DNA from: Oscheius onirici
Taxonomy: Eukaryota > Nematoda > Chromadorea > Rhabditida > Rhabditidae
Length of the DNA: 64,000 nucleotides
Direction: 5' to 3'
Assembly: GCA_932521025.1 (NCBI GenBank)
Contig: OW051472.1
Coordinates: 8,308,001 to 8,372,000, forward strand
Below are positions 31,469 to 42,543 of the stretch, piece after piece; within the stretch, counting starts at the first letter, position 1, and each line of letters starts with the position of its first letter. The notes under the pieces were generated by a model. The model saw only the letters and a list, made by a program, of their open reading frames with translations. It made no database searches and was not told the DNA's origin. The position numbers and the translations under genes were made by a program.

Positions 31469-32400
31469 TATATTTCAATGAGACTAATTGAACTCAGAGT
31501 AATTATCGAACGAGCCATGACTTTGGAAGATCTGAGAGGTTATGTGAATAGTGCTGCTCGTCTCAAATCACCAGAGAGTAAAACTGTGGATAGTTTGTTC
31601 TAACGTTGGTTTTAGCTCTGAACCATGGCAACAAGAACGCCTCCAAATGGTCTGTCGATAAACTGGACGTCCCTGATGGCTATTTCCAGACGATGATCGT
31701 GGCTCCTTTTGCTACAGAGGTAAACAATTGATTGTATTCTTCAACTGTTTAGGCCATGTCGCTCAACAAAACGACCAAGCAGAAAGTTCTAATGCTCGGT
31801 TTGGGAGGCGGAACTATTCCCAATTTTCTTTCTGTTATCGATCACTACAGTGAAAGGTCTAACCAATCTGATAATAGCCGACGGAGTGGCCGTTTTGAGG
31901 AAGGCTGTAGAGAAAAGTCAGTTCTTTTGAATGAGATTTAGAAAAAAAAATCCAGAGGTCAAGTACAACGCGGTTCTTCTGGACGCCTGCTACAGTTCCG
32001 ACGAAAAGAACACGGGTCTTCTCTGTCCAGTCGAGGAATTTTTCACATCTGAAACTATCAAAAACATGTATCAGACACTGGAGGACGGAGGTATGAGCTT
32101 ATTATTTGATGGTAACAAAGTCTTAGGAACCCTGGCGATCAATACGGTATACGATAAAAATGAGACTTTTTGGGAGTCGTCTACTCTCTCAGATTTTGGA
32201 AAAGGTTTCCCCTCTTGTGATTATCTTGCGTACGGAGCACTCAATCGGGTATTTCTCTTCTGTTTTTTTTTGAACAAGTTCAGATGATGATCTGTACAAA
32301 GAAGAAGCAATGGTCCTTGAAACAGAAAGGTCCTCGCTTCATTATGAACATTCGTCGGGTCAACAAAATCTTCGGGTTCAATCTTCATCGTTTCTTTTAA

Positions 32401-32862
32401 AATGTTCAATTTTTGGTTGTTGATTTTAAGTAAAGAGAAAAAGGTCAGCTGGTCGGTCTATTTGAAAGGTCAACAGAGTGTGTCCGAAGGGACAACAGAC
32501 TACTTGTAGATCAGCAACAGGTGACTCAACTGACGCCAGCGGGGAGAGAGAAAAAACGATGTTTCGGAACGGTTATTACGAAGAACGAAGACTCATAAAG
32601 GCTAATTTTAACTGGATAAAAACTGCATTATTTTGTTGGGATTGCAGTCAACCCTCAATAGGGATTCAGATCCCAGAATGTTTCAGAAACGCCTGACCAG
32701 TAATGACCCAAAGTTCAGCAGCTGTTCGGCAGTTTTTTCTCGAGTTGACCATCTTCGAGTGACCGTCGCGTGTAAGTCGGCGCGAGGTGCCTCCGTGTTT
32801 ACTTCCTGATATTGGCGAAGATCAGCTCCGACGACCGACGTGTTTAAACGACGATGGACGGG
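32401..32862. other. Intergenic region before the secreted protein gene
   Basis: No exon is supported. The right end is the upstream promoter region of the gene at 32945. Confidence 0.4.
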
Positions 32863-32869
32863 TATAAAA
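32863..32869 (+). promoter_or_regulatory. TATA box of the secreted furin-site protein gene
   Basis: TATAAAA lies about 75 bp upstream of the ATG at 32945 in a GC-rich context, with a plausible start region about 30 bp downstream (TCACTTTGCAC). A strong TATA box is consistent with a highly expressed, tissue-specific secreted protein. Confidence 0.6.
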
Positions 32870-32944
32870 CTCACGAGTCCGACAGCTCTTCACTTTGCAC
32901 AATCCTCTCTCTCTCCTCTTCTAAACAAAAAATATTCTTTGGAG

Positions 32945-34901
32945 ATGAAACTTCTGCTGGTCCTTGTGGGACTAGCTGTCGCACAAAACTCCTGGCCGGA
33001 TGATTTCAATCCAGAGTCGGCCTATCTCAGCATCATCAGTCTCAGAAGAGACTTTGAGCCAGCCAACGAGACTGTTTCTCTCAACGATGACGAGGATGTC
33101 GCTCCTGAGGAGAGTGAAGACATGTCCCCTTCTCCACCTCCTCCTGGAAGACCTGGTCCTCCAGGACCTCGTGATGATTGTGGAGCTTGGGGTCCTTGGG
33201 AACAGGTAAGAATTTAAACTCTTTAGACAATTCTTTCAGACCAAGTGCTTCTGGCCGAGCGACTCGCTAGACAATCTTCCTGCATCGTGTGCGGCTATCC
33301 CCACAAAGCCAGATTGGCCGGCGTGGATGAAAAAGGTTCGATCAGGAGTTGGTCAATATGATCTGCTCTTTCAGTTTGTCGTCTCAAAAGCCATGGAAAA
33401 GTACAACATGCTTATGGACGAGTACAAGACGCGTGGAGCTCCTCCGAAATGCGGATACTGCACAAGGAGCTTCGAATGCAGAATCAGAAATGACACAACT
33501 TCTGTAAGAAAATTTTGCCCGTGGGTTCTTTCAGATTTATGCGGCTATTTATACATGTAGGATGAAGGAAGTCCGACCACTTTTCGAAAGAGACTGTGAC
33601 GATAATATGGCCTGTGAGGTCAGTCAGGAGAGAGGAGGCTGTCCTCCTCCTCTTTTCCTCGGTGGTGGACGTCGAGAAAAGCTTCAGGGCATGATTCGAC
33701 AGGGAAATCACGAGGTGAATTGCTTCAGTTCAGTTTAACAGAAAAATTTCAGGGCTTCTCAAACGAGCTGTACAAGATGCGCATGATGGATGATGCTTCC
33801 GAGGGAGGACGACAGAAGAGACAGGCTGATTTTCCCCGGTTCCAGGAAAACTCTGCTTCTTTTATGCCATTCGATCCACAATTTGATTTTCCTTACGAGG
33901 GACCTCAAGAAACTATGCAAGGACCAATGGGAAGACCATTCGATTCTGACAATTCCAATGGATCTAAGAGACGAGGACCACAGGAGGGAAGAGGTCAAGG
34001 ACCAAGACGAGGCGGAGAAGGAAGAAGAGGTCCCGGCCAGCGTGGTGGTGGACCAGGCGAACGAAGAGGACACGGTGGACCTGAAAGACAAGGAGCTCCG
34101 ATCGAAGAACAGAACTTCCCAGTTCAGCCCAGTTTTGATTTTCCTTCACAACTTGGACCTCGTGTTCCTGGCAGGTCGCAATCTCCACCCGACTTTCCTT
34201 TCTTCCCATCGAACGATGATCAATTCCCAGCTGAACCGATGGGACCGTCTTTCCGTCCTGGACGTCCTGATGGTCCTCGTCCTTCTTTCGGGCCTGGCCA
34301 AGGTTTCCCTCCAAGAAGACCATTTGGGCCTGGATCCGAGCGCCAACCTTTCGGACAACGTCCTGGACCCTCCGATGATGCTCCATTCCCTCGTTTCAAC
34401 GGACCAATGGGAGATGGACGCGGGCCACGAGTTGAGAGACAGTCTGGTCCCTTCGGAGATAGACAGCGCTCCTTCCAACAGCCGTTTGGACCGGGACTGT
34501 CCGGTGCTCCTCGCTTCTCCATGTTCTTCAACAACCAACGTCGTGGAATGTCTGCTCCAATGAGATTCGGACCCAGGAGATCTTTCGGACCTCCTCCTCC
34601 TCCGCATCACAGCTTCCTTATGGATCTGTTCCATGGAACCACCTGTGCCAGTAACGGTAGCGGAAAATGTCTGTGTTGCTGCGGACACTACTTGCCCAAC
34701 ATTGAGACAGGAGCCTGTGAAGATCTCAAGCAGCTTCTTCCCGGAATCGAGAAGATGGTCGATAATGTTGATCGAGGTTTGTCTCTAAAAGTTACAAATT
34801 CTAACGGTCCAGTTTCAGAGAACAAGCCTCCCCAGACTTCATTCAACAAGCAGACACGCCAGATGAATAAGCAGATGAAGAAGCAGTTTGTTGACTTCTA
34901 A
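32945..34901 (+). CDS. Secreted Pro/Gly/Arg-rich matrix-like protein with furin-type site
   Basis: I do not recognise an orthologue. MKLLLVLVGLAVAQNS is a clear signal peptide. Exons 32945-33205, 33240-33335, 33375-33503, 33535-33713, 33753-34776 and 34819-34901 join in frame. The N-terminal third is cysteine-bearing (DDCGAWGPWEQ, KCFWPSD, PPKCGYCTRSFECRIRN, YTCR, ERDCDDNMACEV). GGRQKRQADF contains RQKR, a furin-type cleavage site, after which comes about 280 residues rich in Gly, Pro, Arg and Phe with loose PFGPG and GPR repeats, but not a collagen Gly-X-Y register. A second cysteine cluster, CASNGSGKCLCCCGHYL, follows, and the tail is basic and Gln-rich. This looks like an extracellular matrix or cuticle-associated precursor cut into two parts. 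An upstream in-frame ATG at 32840 precedes the TATA box and was not used. Confidence 0.8.
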
Positions 34902-35129
34902 TCTCGAAAAATATTGAACGTTTTCAGTTAACGTTCTCCCCTAGATCTTCCCCTTTCAAAACCGGTACTAATAAATTATTTTTCTCTTTGTCTCTGTCGT
35001 CTCTGAATAGAGAGGCAATTTTCCGCCCTGGCTCACGGCTTCCGGACCCGAATCCACAACAGAGTCCATTACCCACTCCCAAACGGCCCCCGTGAATGTT
35101 TTGGTCTTTCACTTCTTTCGAAACATAAA

Positions 35130-35871
35130 ATGGCTCTCGACGACTATGCCAAATCTCCTCTTGGTCTTCTCAACGTCTTCGCTCTGGTAGGCGACTTCAC
35201 TGTCTGTAGAAACGTATCAGATTCTGAATGTTTTTGCCATCTTGGCTTGCGGATTACAATGGGGCCACGGTATCTCTCTCCAGCTTGTCTTCACAGTGAG
35301 TTGCTAGCGATTTCCTTAAATTTATTTAAAGGACTATGTGTGGCTATCCGGAGCTCAGTTTCTTCTCTTCTCAGCAACCGTCATTTTGGCTTCAGTGTTG
35401 ATCATTTGCTCCTTGCCAAGGCATGAGATTCATGAGCGAATGTCCGCCGGAGGAGTAAGCGTAGTTCGAATCTTTTTCATAAAAAAATACCAGCTGGTGT
35501 TTCTACTCTGCATCACACTCGTTTGTGAGCTCGGATCAATCGCAATCACCATCTACTACATTTTGGTCGAAGATCGCGATTCAGCCTTCTATATACGTTT
35601 CATTACCATTTTGGTAGGGGCTCCAGCTTCAAAAGCAAAACACTTTCAGATTCTGGCCGTGTTGTTTACGGCGGTCGTCATTGTCATGATTGTTATTGCC
35701 CATAAGTTTCTCAACAGAGTGTGGGCCATTGAGGGCTCGAGCGAGATCCATGAGAGTGTCCACCACAAAGTAGTCACGGGTAAGAGCAATTACTTATTGG
35801 ACAAAGATTGTTCAGTGACTCCAACTCACAGCAATGTGCATCTGGAGAGAAAGGAGATACATCACAACTGA
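35130..35871 (+). CDS. Four-helix membrane protein, MARVEL-like
   Basis: Five short introns give about 190 residues with four hydrophobic helices: LLNVFALILNVFAILACGL, AQFLLFSATVILASVLIICS, LVFLLCITLVCELGSIAI and ILAVLFTAVVIVMIVIA. The short loops and topology fit the MARVEL/tetraspan-like class, without a Cys-rich large loop of true tetraspanins. The cytoplasmic tail is His/Glu-rich (HSNVHLERKEIHHN). Intron choices (for example 35455-35493) are supported because they remove unfavourable residues and keep helix phase. AATAAA lies at about 35889. Family-level function (membrane apposition or vesicle traffic) is only inferred. Confidence 0.7.
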
Positions 35872-36581
35872 GTAGAGATAATAGATCCAATAAACGAGCT
35901 TTTTTTTGGAGAGTGACTGTTGTATTCTCCTTGATTAACACGTTAAGAAGTGTTTTCGAACTTTTCAAAACATGGACACTGTCAAAATACGAATCAGAGG
36001 GCAATTATTGTTTAAAAAAAATTTTTTTGGGGGGAGAGCAGCAGAAAGACTCGGGAATGCGATGGACGTCGGCAAGCCGTTCGCGCAATCAATCTGAGTT
36101 TGCTGGTTACGCTAGACAACGTGACAACAGAACACAGGGAACGAAAAGAAATTCTCAATTTTTTTCTAGAATAAAGCGAGCTAAAGATGATGAAGACGAA
36201 TTGCTCAAGGTTCTGCAGAAACTCGAGTTTTTTCGAGGAGTTCTTTTAGTTTTCCTGGCAAGGAGTCATTAGCAGTGTTCCTGACGTACGGTCGGAATGA
36301 CCAGTTAGTCTTCCATGAAATTGAGTCAGTTGATATGCTTCTATCTCTTTATTTCTGAGCGTCGCAGGTACCAAGGCGGCAAAAGACAACTCGTTCAAAC
36401 AATAAAACAGAGAAAATATTCATGCGAACCCGCAGAAGACCCTATTCTGCACAGAAATCAACAGTGAGAAAGAATTGCGGCCAAATGTCCACTGGTCTTC
36501 TTATCCTCCGATCTTCTTCTTCCAGTCTCTTCCGATTTCGATCTCGCGGTTGAGTGGAACGATACTCGGTTCTTAACCTAA
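35872..36581. other. Convergent intergenic region
   Basis: It lies between the 3' ends of the four-helix gene and the minus-strand GPCR. No convincing exon is seen; an open frame at 35808-36272 overlaps the end of the tetraspan gene and lacks coding character. Confidence 0.4.
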
Positions 36582-38039
36582 CTACTGGTTTGTCCCGCTA
36601 ATTTCAAATACCTTTTGTATCCGCGCAGAGCACTGTTTGATCGAGGGAGAGGGTGTCAGCATTGTGCCAGTTGTTGCCCGGAAAGAGGCTCGGTTGTCGC
36701 TCTTGCTACCGAAAGCTGAAAAAATGATTTTTGTTCGTAAGACAAGTTTCAAACCAGGTGTTCCGGGTGGTCTGCAAGACTGAAAGGCTTTCTTCACGTG
36801 GCTCCTGTTGAAGGCTATATAAATCCAGGGGTTTACGCAAGAGTTCAAGTTTCCGAGAGTCATGACATACAGATAAATCTTTGCGCCTAAAATAGTTTCG
36901 TCAGATCAGACGATGGGAATACTGACTGAAAAGATTGGGAAAGAGAGCCAAAAGGACGTTGGCTACACAGAAAGGAAGCCAGAGGAAAAAGTTGCAGACG
37001 ATTATGGTCAGAGTGAGTCGGACTGAAAGAGAGAACTATTTCTTTCAATGACAAAGTAATACCTGTCTGGACCCGTTTCCGGTCGAATTCGTTCTCTTGC
37101 ATCCGGAATCCATTAGACTTCTTCCTCAGACTGTCAATGTAGTCCTGAGTGACTAAACTGCCATTCAACTGCTCCTTCTCGCTTTCAACTTTCGGAGCTC
37201 GATTCTTGCCGACATTTCCCGACATCCAGACGGCGACGCACACTCTGTAGTAGAAATATCCGGCCACGATTGAAGGAATGAGCCAGGCGATCGCATTGAA
37301 AACGATGATGTAGAGGTTTTTTAGTATGGTTAGTCTTGCGCCGTAAATAGTTCCACATTCTTCCCGTCGCTCGACGGCAGACCACTCGTATGTTCCATTC
37401 GTGTAGCTCACATTCCGTTCGGTGTATCTGAACACATTTTTGCCTGCTTTCTTCTACTGAAAGTTACTTCACTTCCCAGACGAAAACCTGTGGAACGGAA
37501 AGAATCAGAGCCGCAGCCCAGGCGGAAATAGCCAGCGCTGTCGGACGACGATACCGCGAGGCACGGAAATTGGCAAAGGGACGACAAATTGCCTAGAAGT
37601 ACTATTTTTCCTTATAAAAGAATAGCAACCTGGAATCTGTCAGCACTGATCGCCACCAAAAGAAACGGACTGGAGTAGTGGGGGACCATCTGCCAGTATC
37701 GCATGAACTTGCAGAGAAATTGAGAGTCAGGAAAGTGAGGATGACTTATCTGAAGCAGGATCTGAAAAAAAGTTGAACGAGTGTCCTACCATTGTAAGAA
37801 TCTCAGTGCCGAGGGACAACAGAGCAAAAAGGAGATCAGCGGCACATGTGTGAATCAGGAGCAGCTGAAAATGACGACGTTGTGAACAAAATGAGAAAGT
37901 TTACCTGAACGGGAGAGATGCTCCTTCTGGCGACACGGTTTCCTCGAAAGATGACGAACAGGAGGAAGAGATTTCCGAAAAGCGAGAGGACCATGACGAC
38001 TCCCTGGTGGACTACAATGAAGAAGACGTGAGGATGCAT
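36582..38039 (-). CDS. Peptide GPCR, vasopressin/oxytocin (nematocin) receptor-like
   Basis: A rhodopsin-class seven-helix receptor read leftwards. The start ATG at 38039 lies seven bases after a TTTCAG acceptor. Helix 1 has VVMVLSLFGNLFLLFVIF; helix 2 LLLIHTCAADLLFALL with the conserved Asp; helix 3 follows QFLCKFMRYWQMVPHY and ends SADRFQAICRPF; the second extracellular loop carries REECGTIYG to pair with the helix 3 Cys; helix 6 has LTLTIIVCNFFLWLPFC; helix 7 has NSCVNPWIYIAF. The helix 6 and helix 7 wording recalls vasopressin/oxytocin receptors and C. elegans NTR-1/NTR-2, but the match is from memory. The usual DRY is DRF here. The third intracellular loop is long and basic. The tail is Ser/Thr-rich. 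It probably couples a neuropeptide to G proteins. Confidence 0.82.
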
Positions 38040-38505
38040 ACCCGATCTGAAAAAAAAAACATTTAGAAAAACAAACAAAAAAGAGGAAATAAATTGGTAT
38101 TTGAACGTGCGAAGAAGAGTGTTATCTTGATGATGTCAACTTAATGAGATCCCCCTCTGCTGAATAGTTAGCCAACCCATGGAAGGCTACCCGCTTTATT
38201 AATAACACACCAAGAAACAACGGGCGGTAAGAGTCTCTGCAAACGGACACCGTCAGAAATCACGCTGACGTCAAAACGTAAATGAACCAGCTGAGGATCA
38301 GAAGCACGGTTTGCTACGTAAAAGAGATGTTCTCAGGAACAGTTTCCCATTGGTGGGACAGCTTTTGCTACTGAAATTAGTAGCTGAATTTTGTTCCGAA
38401 ATTTTGTTACGGCAGTTTCTTGCCCTCAAGTAAGGCTCCGTAAAAAGAAATAATATTACCAAGGATCTTGATTCCATTTCTAGTAAGATGTTGTGGACAG
38501 AAATA

Positions 38506-38721
38506 CCGTATTTCTTCTAATAGAAGCACCCCTGTACGCAATTACGTATTTTTTTCGGAGTGAAGACACAATTTTTCAATTTTTATTTTTATTTTTCCTT
38601 GTTAGCTGAGATGTCTATCTGTATGGGAAAAATAGTCGAAAAGTTGGGAAAATTTTTTATCAGCCCGAAAAAAATTCGTACGTAATTGCGTACAGGGGTG
38701 CTTCTATTAGAGCTTTTACGG
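38506..38721. mobile_element. TA-flanked MITE family, copy 2 (uninterrupted)
   Basis: The complete 216 bp element starts CCGTATTTCTTCTAATAGAA and ends in the diverged complement, flanked by TA at 38504-38505 and 38722-38723. The subterminal parts share TACGCAATTACGTA with copies 1 and 3. It lies upstream of the GPCR gene. Confidence 0.85.
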
Positions 38722-38899
38722 TATATCCGTTTCCAAGAGCTCGAAGCTCTTCTCCCCAATACCATAGAATGGCTAACTGGCATAGCTAATAATTCAGTCA
38801 GAACGAACGTCAAAAAGGTCTCTGCTAGAAAAACTGGAACACGCAGAGGCTGAACCTGTATGAGGAGGAAATTGACTAGTCGACGAGGAGTACTTGTGA

Positions 38900-39374
38900 T
38901 TATATAGAGAAGATTTCATATGTGCTGCCCACACTTTGTAATTGAGTCTTGACGGGGTAATTGAACCAAAGGTAAAAGACAAAGAAAATGTCGGAAAGTG
39001 GCAGATGGCTCGTGAACATAACCCAAATAAAATATACGATTTCACAGCTGGCTGCGACCCGTTCAACTCTTGACACTTCCGCCAATTGGTAAAAGATCAA
39101 CGTTGGGGGGTTCCTCGAGTTGATGTAATGAATGGCAAGTCTGACAGAGTAAGCTGCAGGTGAGGAATGAACTGAGAAATTTCAATTAGTCGCGACAGGT
39201 GAACGGGACGAGAGTGACGAGTTTGGAGCGAGAAGAAGCAGTGGCGTGCCAGCAGTTAATCATCTGGAACGTGGGATTCACGCCAATTTCGAGCTTGGGC
39301 CAATTTCTCGAAGATTGAATCATTTGTATGGAGAAGAGACAGAAGGAATCTCTGTTGAGAATGACGAAGGTCAA
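38900..39374 (-). CDS. Unrecognised minus-strand exons, possible membrane protein
   Basis: Two frames join across a GT-AG interval (about 39160-39190): one with RNWPKLEIGVNPTFQMINCW and one with AAYSVRLAIHYINSRNPP followed by CEIVYFIWVMFTSHLPLSDI, a likely membrane helix, and FFVFYLWFNYPVKTQ. Composition and phase look coding, but I recognise no family and cannot set a start. It may be the C-terminal part of a longer gene. Confidence 0.4.
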
Positions 39375-40620
39375 ATCTGAGCAGCAGCTGAGCTCCTTAA
39401 AAATTCATAGAAACCGCCGCGTGATTTGTATTATTTTGCAGAACAGATTAACACAAAAAAAGGAGTCAAAATATGGACAGAGAACCCCGGAAATGGCGTA
39501 ATTATGGCAATTATAAAGAGGAGACGAGTCTGCTTCTAGAGAGTCATGAGATTCAACAGACTACTGGAAAATGACTGATTGTCCACATGGCCGCGAGATG
39601 TTCATTCCAAGACGGCTCAGTTACCGGGAACTAAAATGGGCTAAAAATTATTTCAGGAGCATGATATTTGAGTTTGCAAAAGCAAAAGGGCGCGGCTTGT
39701 TTTGTTGAGACAATATATAGTCGGCAAGCTCTCTTGGGACTAGGGTGCTGGATTATTAGAAACAGATTGCACGTGGAGAGAGGAGTAGTTAATTGGAAGA
39801 CGGAGGTCAAAGAGGTGTTTGTGAAAGAGACGAAGAGACAGAGTAATGAAGGAGTCCTGCCTCCGACCTAATTAGAACACAAGGTAAAGCCATATTTGGT
39901 GGTCCTTCTAGAGAATTATTCATCGGCAAGGAGAACAACTAATCAACAAAGGAAAACTGTGTCAGAGGAAGCCTGAAAATTGTAATTGACTCGTAATTGG
40001 CTGTTGTTAATCTTCAGCCGATCGGTCTCATCGTTTTGGGAATCGTAAAGAGATACTTCCGATGGGACTAATGAAATCAGATGTTTTTAGAACGCTAGAT
40101 AAAGAAAAAAGAGTCATCCTTTGAGATAATCAAATCGGGAAGACGGTCGAACGAAGCACGAAGAAGAATTGATCCAGAAGTCGTGTTCCTCTCTCTCTCG
40201 AGCACAAAGTCATTTTTGTCCTAATCCCGTCGCACAAAACCCAATGCTCCCGTTAATACCCTGGTCGAAGAAGACGCTTCAGAACTTCATCAGTCAAAAA
40301 GTCTCATCACTCGAATCCGTTCGGGAAGGAATTGAAGAAGAGTCTGTGGCGTGTCATGTTTAATCCACAGAACATGTTCTGATGACGTGAGATCCTTTGG
40401 GAATCGGATAGGAGAGAAAGGAACCACGAAATGAGGACAGGTGTTAGAAGAAAAGGGGAGGGGTTGGAGTCTGATCGGAATTTCGAGAAAAAGGCTCGGA
40501 TAAACAGAATCTATCGACGCAGAAGACACACAAAAGTTTTAATAATATTTGGAAGAGAAAGCAGAATAACGACCCGAGGGCACAAAGTGGAAGAAATTGG
40601 TTCGTCTAATGAAATGGATT
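39375..40620. other. Intergenic stretch
   Basis: Adenine- and guanine-rich DNA with short open frames only. Nothing supportable is seen. Confidence 0.4.
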
Positions 40621-40624
40621 ATCC

Positions 40625-41190
40625 CAAGGAGTGAACTCGTCTCACAATTCCGCGAAGAAACACACTTGCAGGGCTCGAGGTTGGAGATCGCTTGGATCTA
40701 GGTATTTGGATAACGACGGAATTGACAGTCTGAAGACCAGTTGCTAAAGCAAACGGATCCCAATGCTGGACTCTGATAGAGATGGACAGAACAAAACTGC
40801 AGGAAGTACAACGTAAAATGGAGCGTCGAATGCTAGGAATCACTCGAGCACACAGATGGACCAATTAAAGAATTCGCACTATCACGAAGCTGGACGACTG
40901 GATAAAAGTTGTTCAACGAGGTTGGAGATCGCTTGGATGAATCAAGAACATGCAAGACGAATCAAGAACATGGAACTGGACAGATGAGCATATATTGCAA
41001 CCAATTGGATACCTTATGACAAGCATCGGGCTAGAGGACAACCTCCTCCACGATGGAGAGACTTTTTCAAGCGATGTTTTGACAGTAACTGGTGGAAAGC
41101 GCCGACGGAGGAATGGGATAGGGTCATCGACCATCATAGATAATTCTATGATTTGGCGTTATAAATAAATAAATATATAAATAAAGCAAA
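40625..41190 (+). mobile_element. RTE-type LINE, 3' end
   Basis: Frames include MDRTKLQEVQRKMERRMLGI, KLDDWIKVVQRGW and PPRWRDFFKRCFDSNWWKAP then EEWDRVIDHHR and a stop, matching the region after the reverse transcriptase in RTE-like LINEs. The 41150-41185 tail is (AAAT)n-like with ATAAATAAATAAATATATAA, as in 3' ends of this class. Several internal stops and a short duplication of GGTTGGAGATCGCTTGGAT (40678 and 40920) show decay. Confidence 0.75.
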
Positions 41191-41779
41191 CGACTTTATT
41201 GTCCTTCTCACAAACTTGAACAGTTTTTTTTTTCGTATTCGAAGGAAGACTTGTTAATCTATAGCAACTTTTGTCTTAACTTGGAATATATCGCCCTGTC
41301 GGTTTGTTTTGGAGTACTTTTTCTAATTAGGGAGAAAACTCATATTATTTATTTTGAAGTCCATGAAACGATCGTCTCACCTGATATACAGTCTATTTGC
41401 TTCAACTTTTAATCCCGAAAACAGTGAGAAGATCACCTTTTTTTCAAGCGACGAACTATTTGTTTGGCATGTCTGGACAGCTTGTTTTTTTCAGCACTTT
41501 GATAACACAGTTCACATCCCATTGATCTAGAGCCTGACTGGGATATACTTGGCAAAGGAAACAATTGCTTCTGACTCAGTCAGTTCTTTAAAAAAAAAAA
41601 AGTACTCCGAGTTGGTCGTGATCATCGAGCAGCATCTCGGTTGTTTTGCCGCGCGCGCGAGACCCGATGGGTTAATGTTTATTCTATCCTGTTGACGGCG
41701 TTAAATATTATTGGGTTCGTCTCGCCTTCAAATACACACATCCTCTGTCAATTGTCCTACTTGTTGCCTCCTTTCGAAA
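41190..41779. other. Intergenic region upstream of the MARVEL-like gene
   Basis: Includes a run of A at 41590 and a GC-alternating GCGCGCGCGA at 41651. No exon is supported; it probably holds the promoter of the next gene. Confidence 0.4.
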
Positions 41780-42316
41780 ATGAGACTCAACACTCTCTAC
41801 CTTCAATCAAACCGCGGATTCATCAAGATTGCCCAGATTATCATTGGAATAGTCATTGCCTGTCTACTCTGCTCCAATTACTATCTGGGAAGATCCAACT
41901 GCATAAATGGTATGTTTTTCACGTTAAGTCAAGAGTCTTAACTTCCTTCAGATGGTCGACTCGGGTATTCGTCGATCCTCAACTTTGTCTGCATTGTCAT
42001 CAACGTCGTTTTCCTCTTTCTGAATCTCGTCACACTCGCCACTTGGGGTCTCGTAAGTCCATTTTCGACCTGCCCTATATCTAAGCCCAGGAACGAATTT
42101 ATTCGATCGTCTGCACCCTTCTCTTCCTTGTGGCTCTCGGTCTTCTCATCTGGTACCACATCGAGTACCGTTACACAGATGCTCGTCTGATCATTACCAC
42201 TGTAAGTCTTCACACTTTTAAAGAACAAACGAATTTAGATCCTGTTCGGTGTCCAGTTCCTCTTGTATCTATTCGACGTAAAGATTCTCCAAGGAGAGGC
42301 ACCCAACTGGTCTTGA
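41780..42316 (+). CDS. Small MARVEL-like four-helix membrane protein
   Basis: Four exons give about 135 residues. MRLNTLYLQSNRGFIKIAQI leads into helix 1 (IIGIVIACLLCSNYYLG), then helix 2 (ILNFVCIVINVVFLFLNLVT), helix 3 (IVCTLLFLVALGLLIWYHIE) and helix 4 (ILFGVQFLLYLFDVKIL), ending EAPNWS. The N-terminal basic R-G-F-I-K-I-A-Q lead into helix 1 and size match MARVEL-domain proteins, which act in membrane apposition and vesicle traffic. Introns are 40-65 bp with AG acceptors. AATAAA at about 42362 lies 45 bp after the stop. Confidence 0.8.
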
Positions 42317-42543
42317 AGTACATTCCGTCTAAAAACTGATTTTTTTAATGTATTATACCGTATAATAAAGCCGAACAATTGAGTGTTTTGAAAGCGGCAC
42401 GTGTGGAGTATGTTGGTTTTTCAATATGTTGACACTTCGCAATGGAAACAGACATGACGCCAGGGGAAAACAGAAGCAGTTAGACTTTTCAATAGCGGTG
42501 TTGTGAAAACTTTTTCTCTTTTCACTTTACAGAGAATCCTCGT

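Larger units (their letters stand above)
30630..32400 (+). pseudogene. Spermidine-synthase/methyltransferase-like copy C, broken
   Basis: The third tandem copy starts MPKRRKFDLFVLFLFVSLPY after a GGCAG acceptor. Recognisable exons include KCSPMKQNCFQVVD, GYFQTMIVAPFATE, MLGLGGGTIPNFLSVIDHY, DACYSSDEKNTGLLCP, LEDGG, FPSCDYLAYGALNR and a C-terminal MMICTKKKQW. Between VIDHY and LTNLIIADGVAVLRKAVEK roughly thirty residues are missing, including the VVELDP loop that binds the cofactor ribose, and the frame changes at the join with no splice sites. An intron near 30903 holds 565 bp of nested MITEs. An in-frame stop also lies in the region 30780-30800 that I could not splice around. It is most likely a pseudogene. 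Confidence 0.7.

Noticed and set aside
33790..34563. Long plus-strand open frame of 257 codons and several minus-strand frames over the secreted protein gene
   Set aside because: They are alternative frames of the repetitive Gly/Pro/Arg exon; only the frame in phase with the signal-peptide exons gives a coherent protein.
35038..35100. Possible upstream exon for the four-helix protein
   Set aside because: Contains stops in the needed phase; the first ATG at 35130 with helix 1 directly after it is sufficient.
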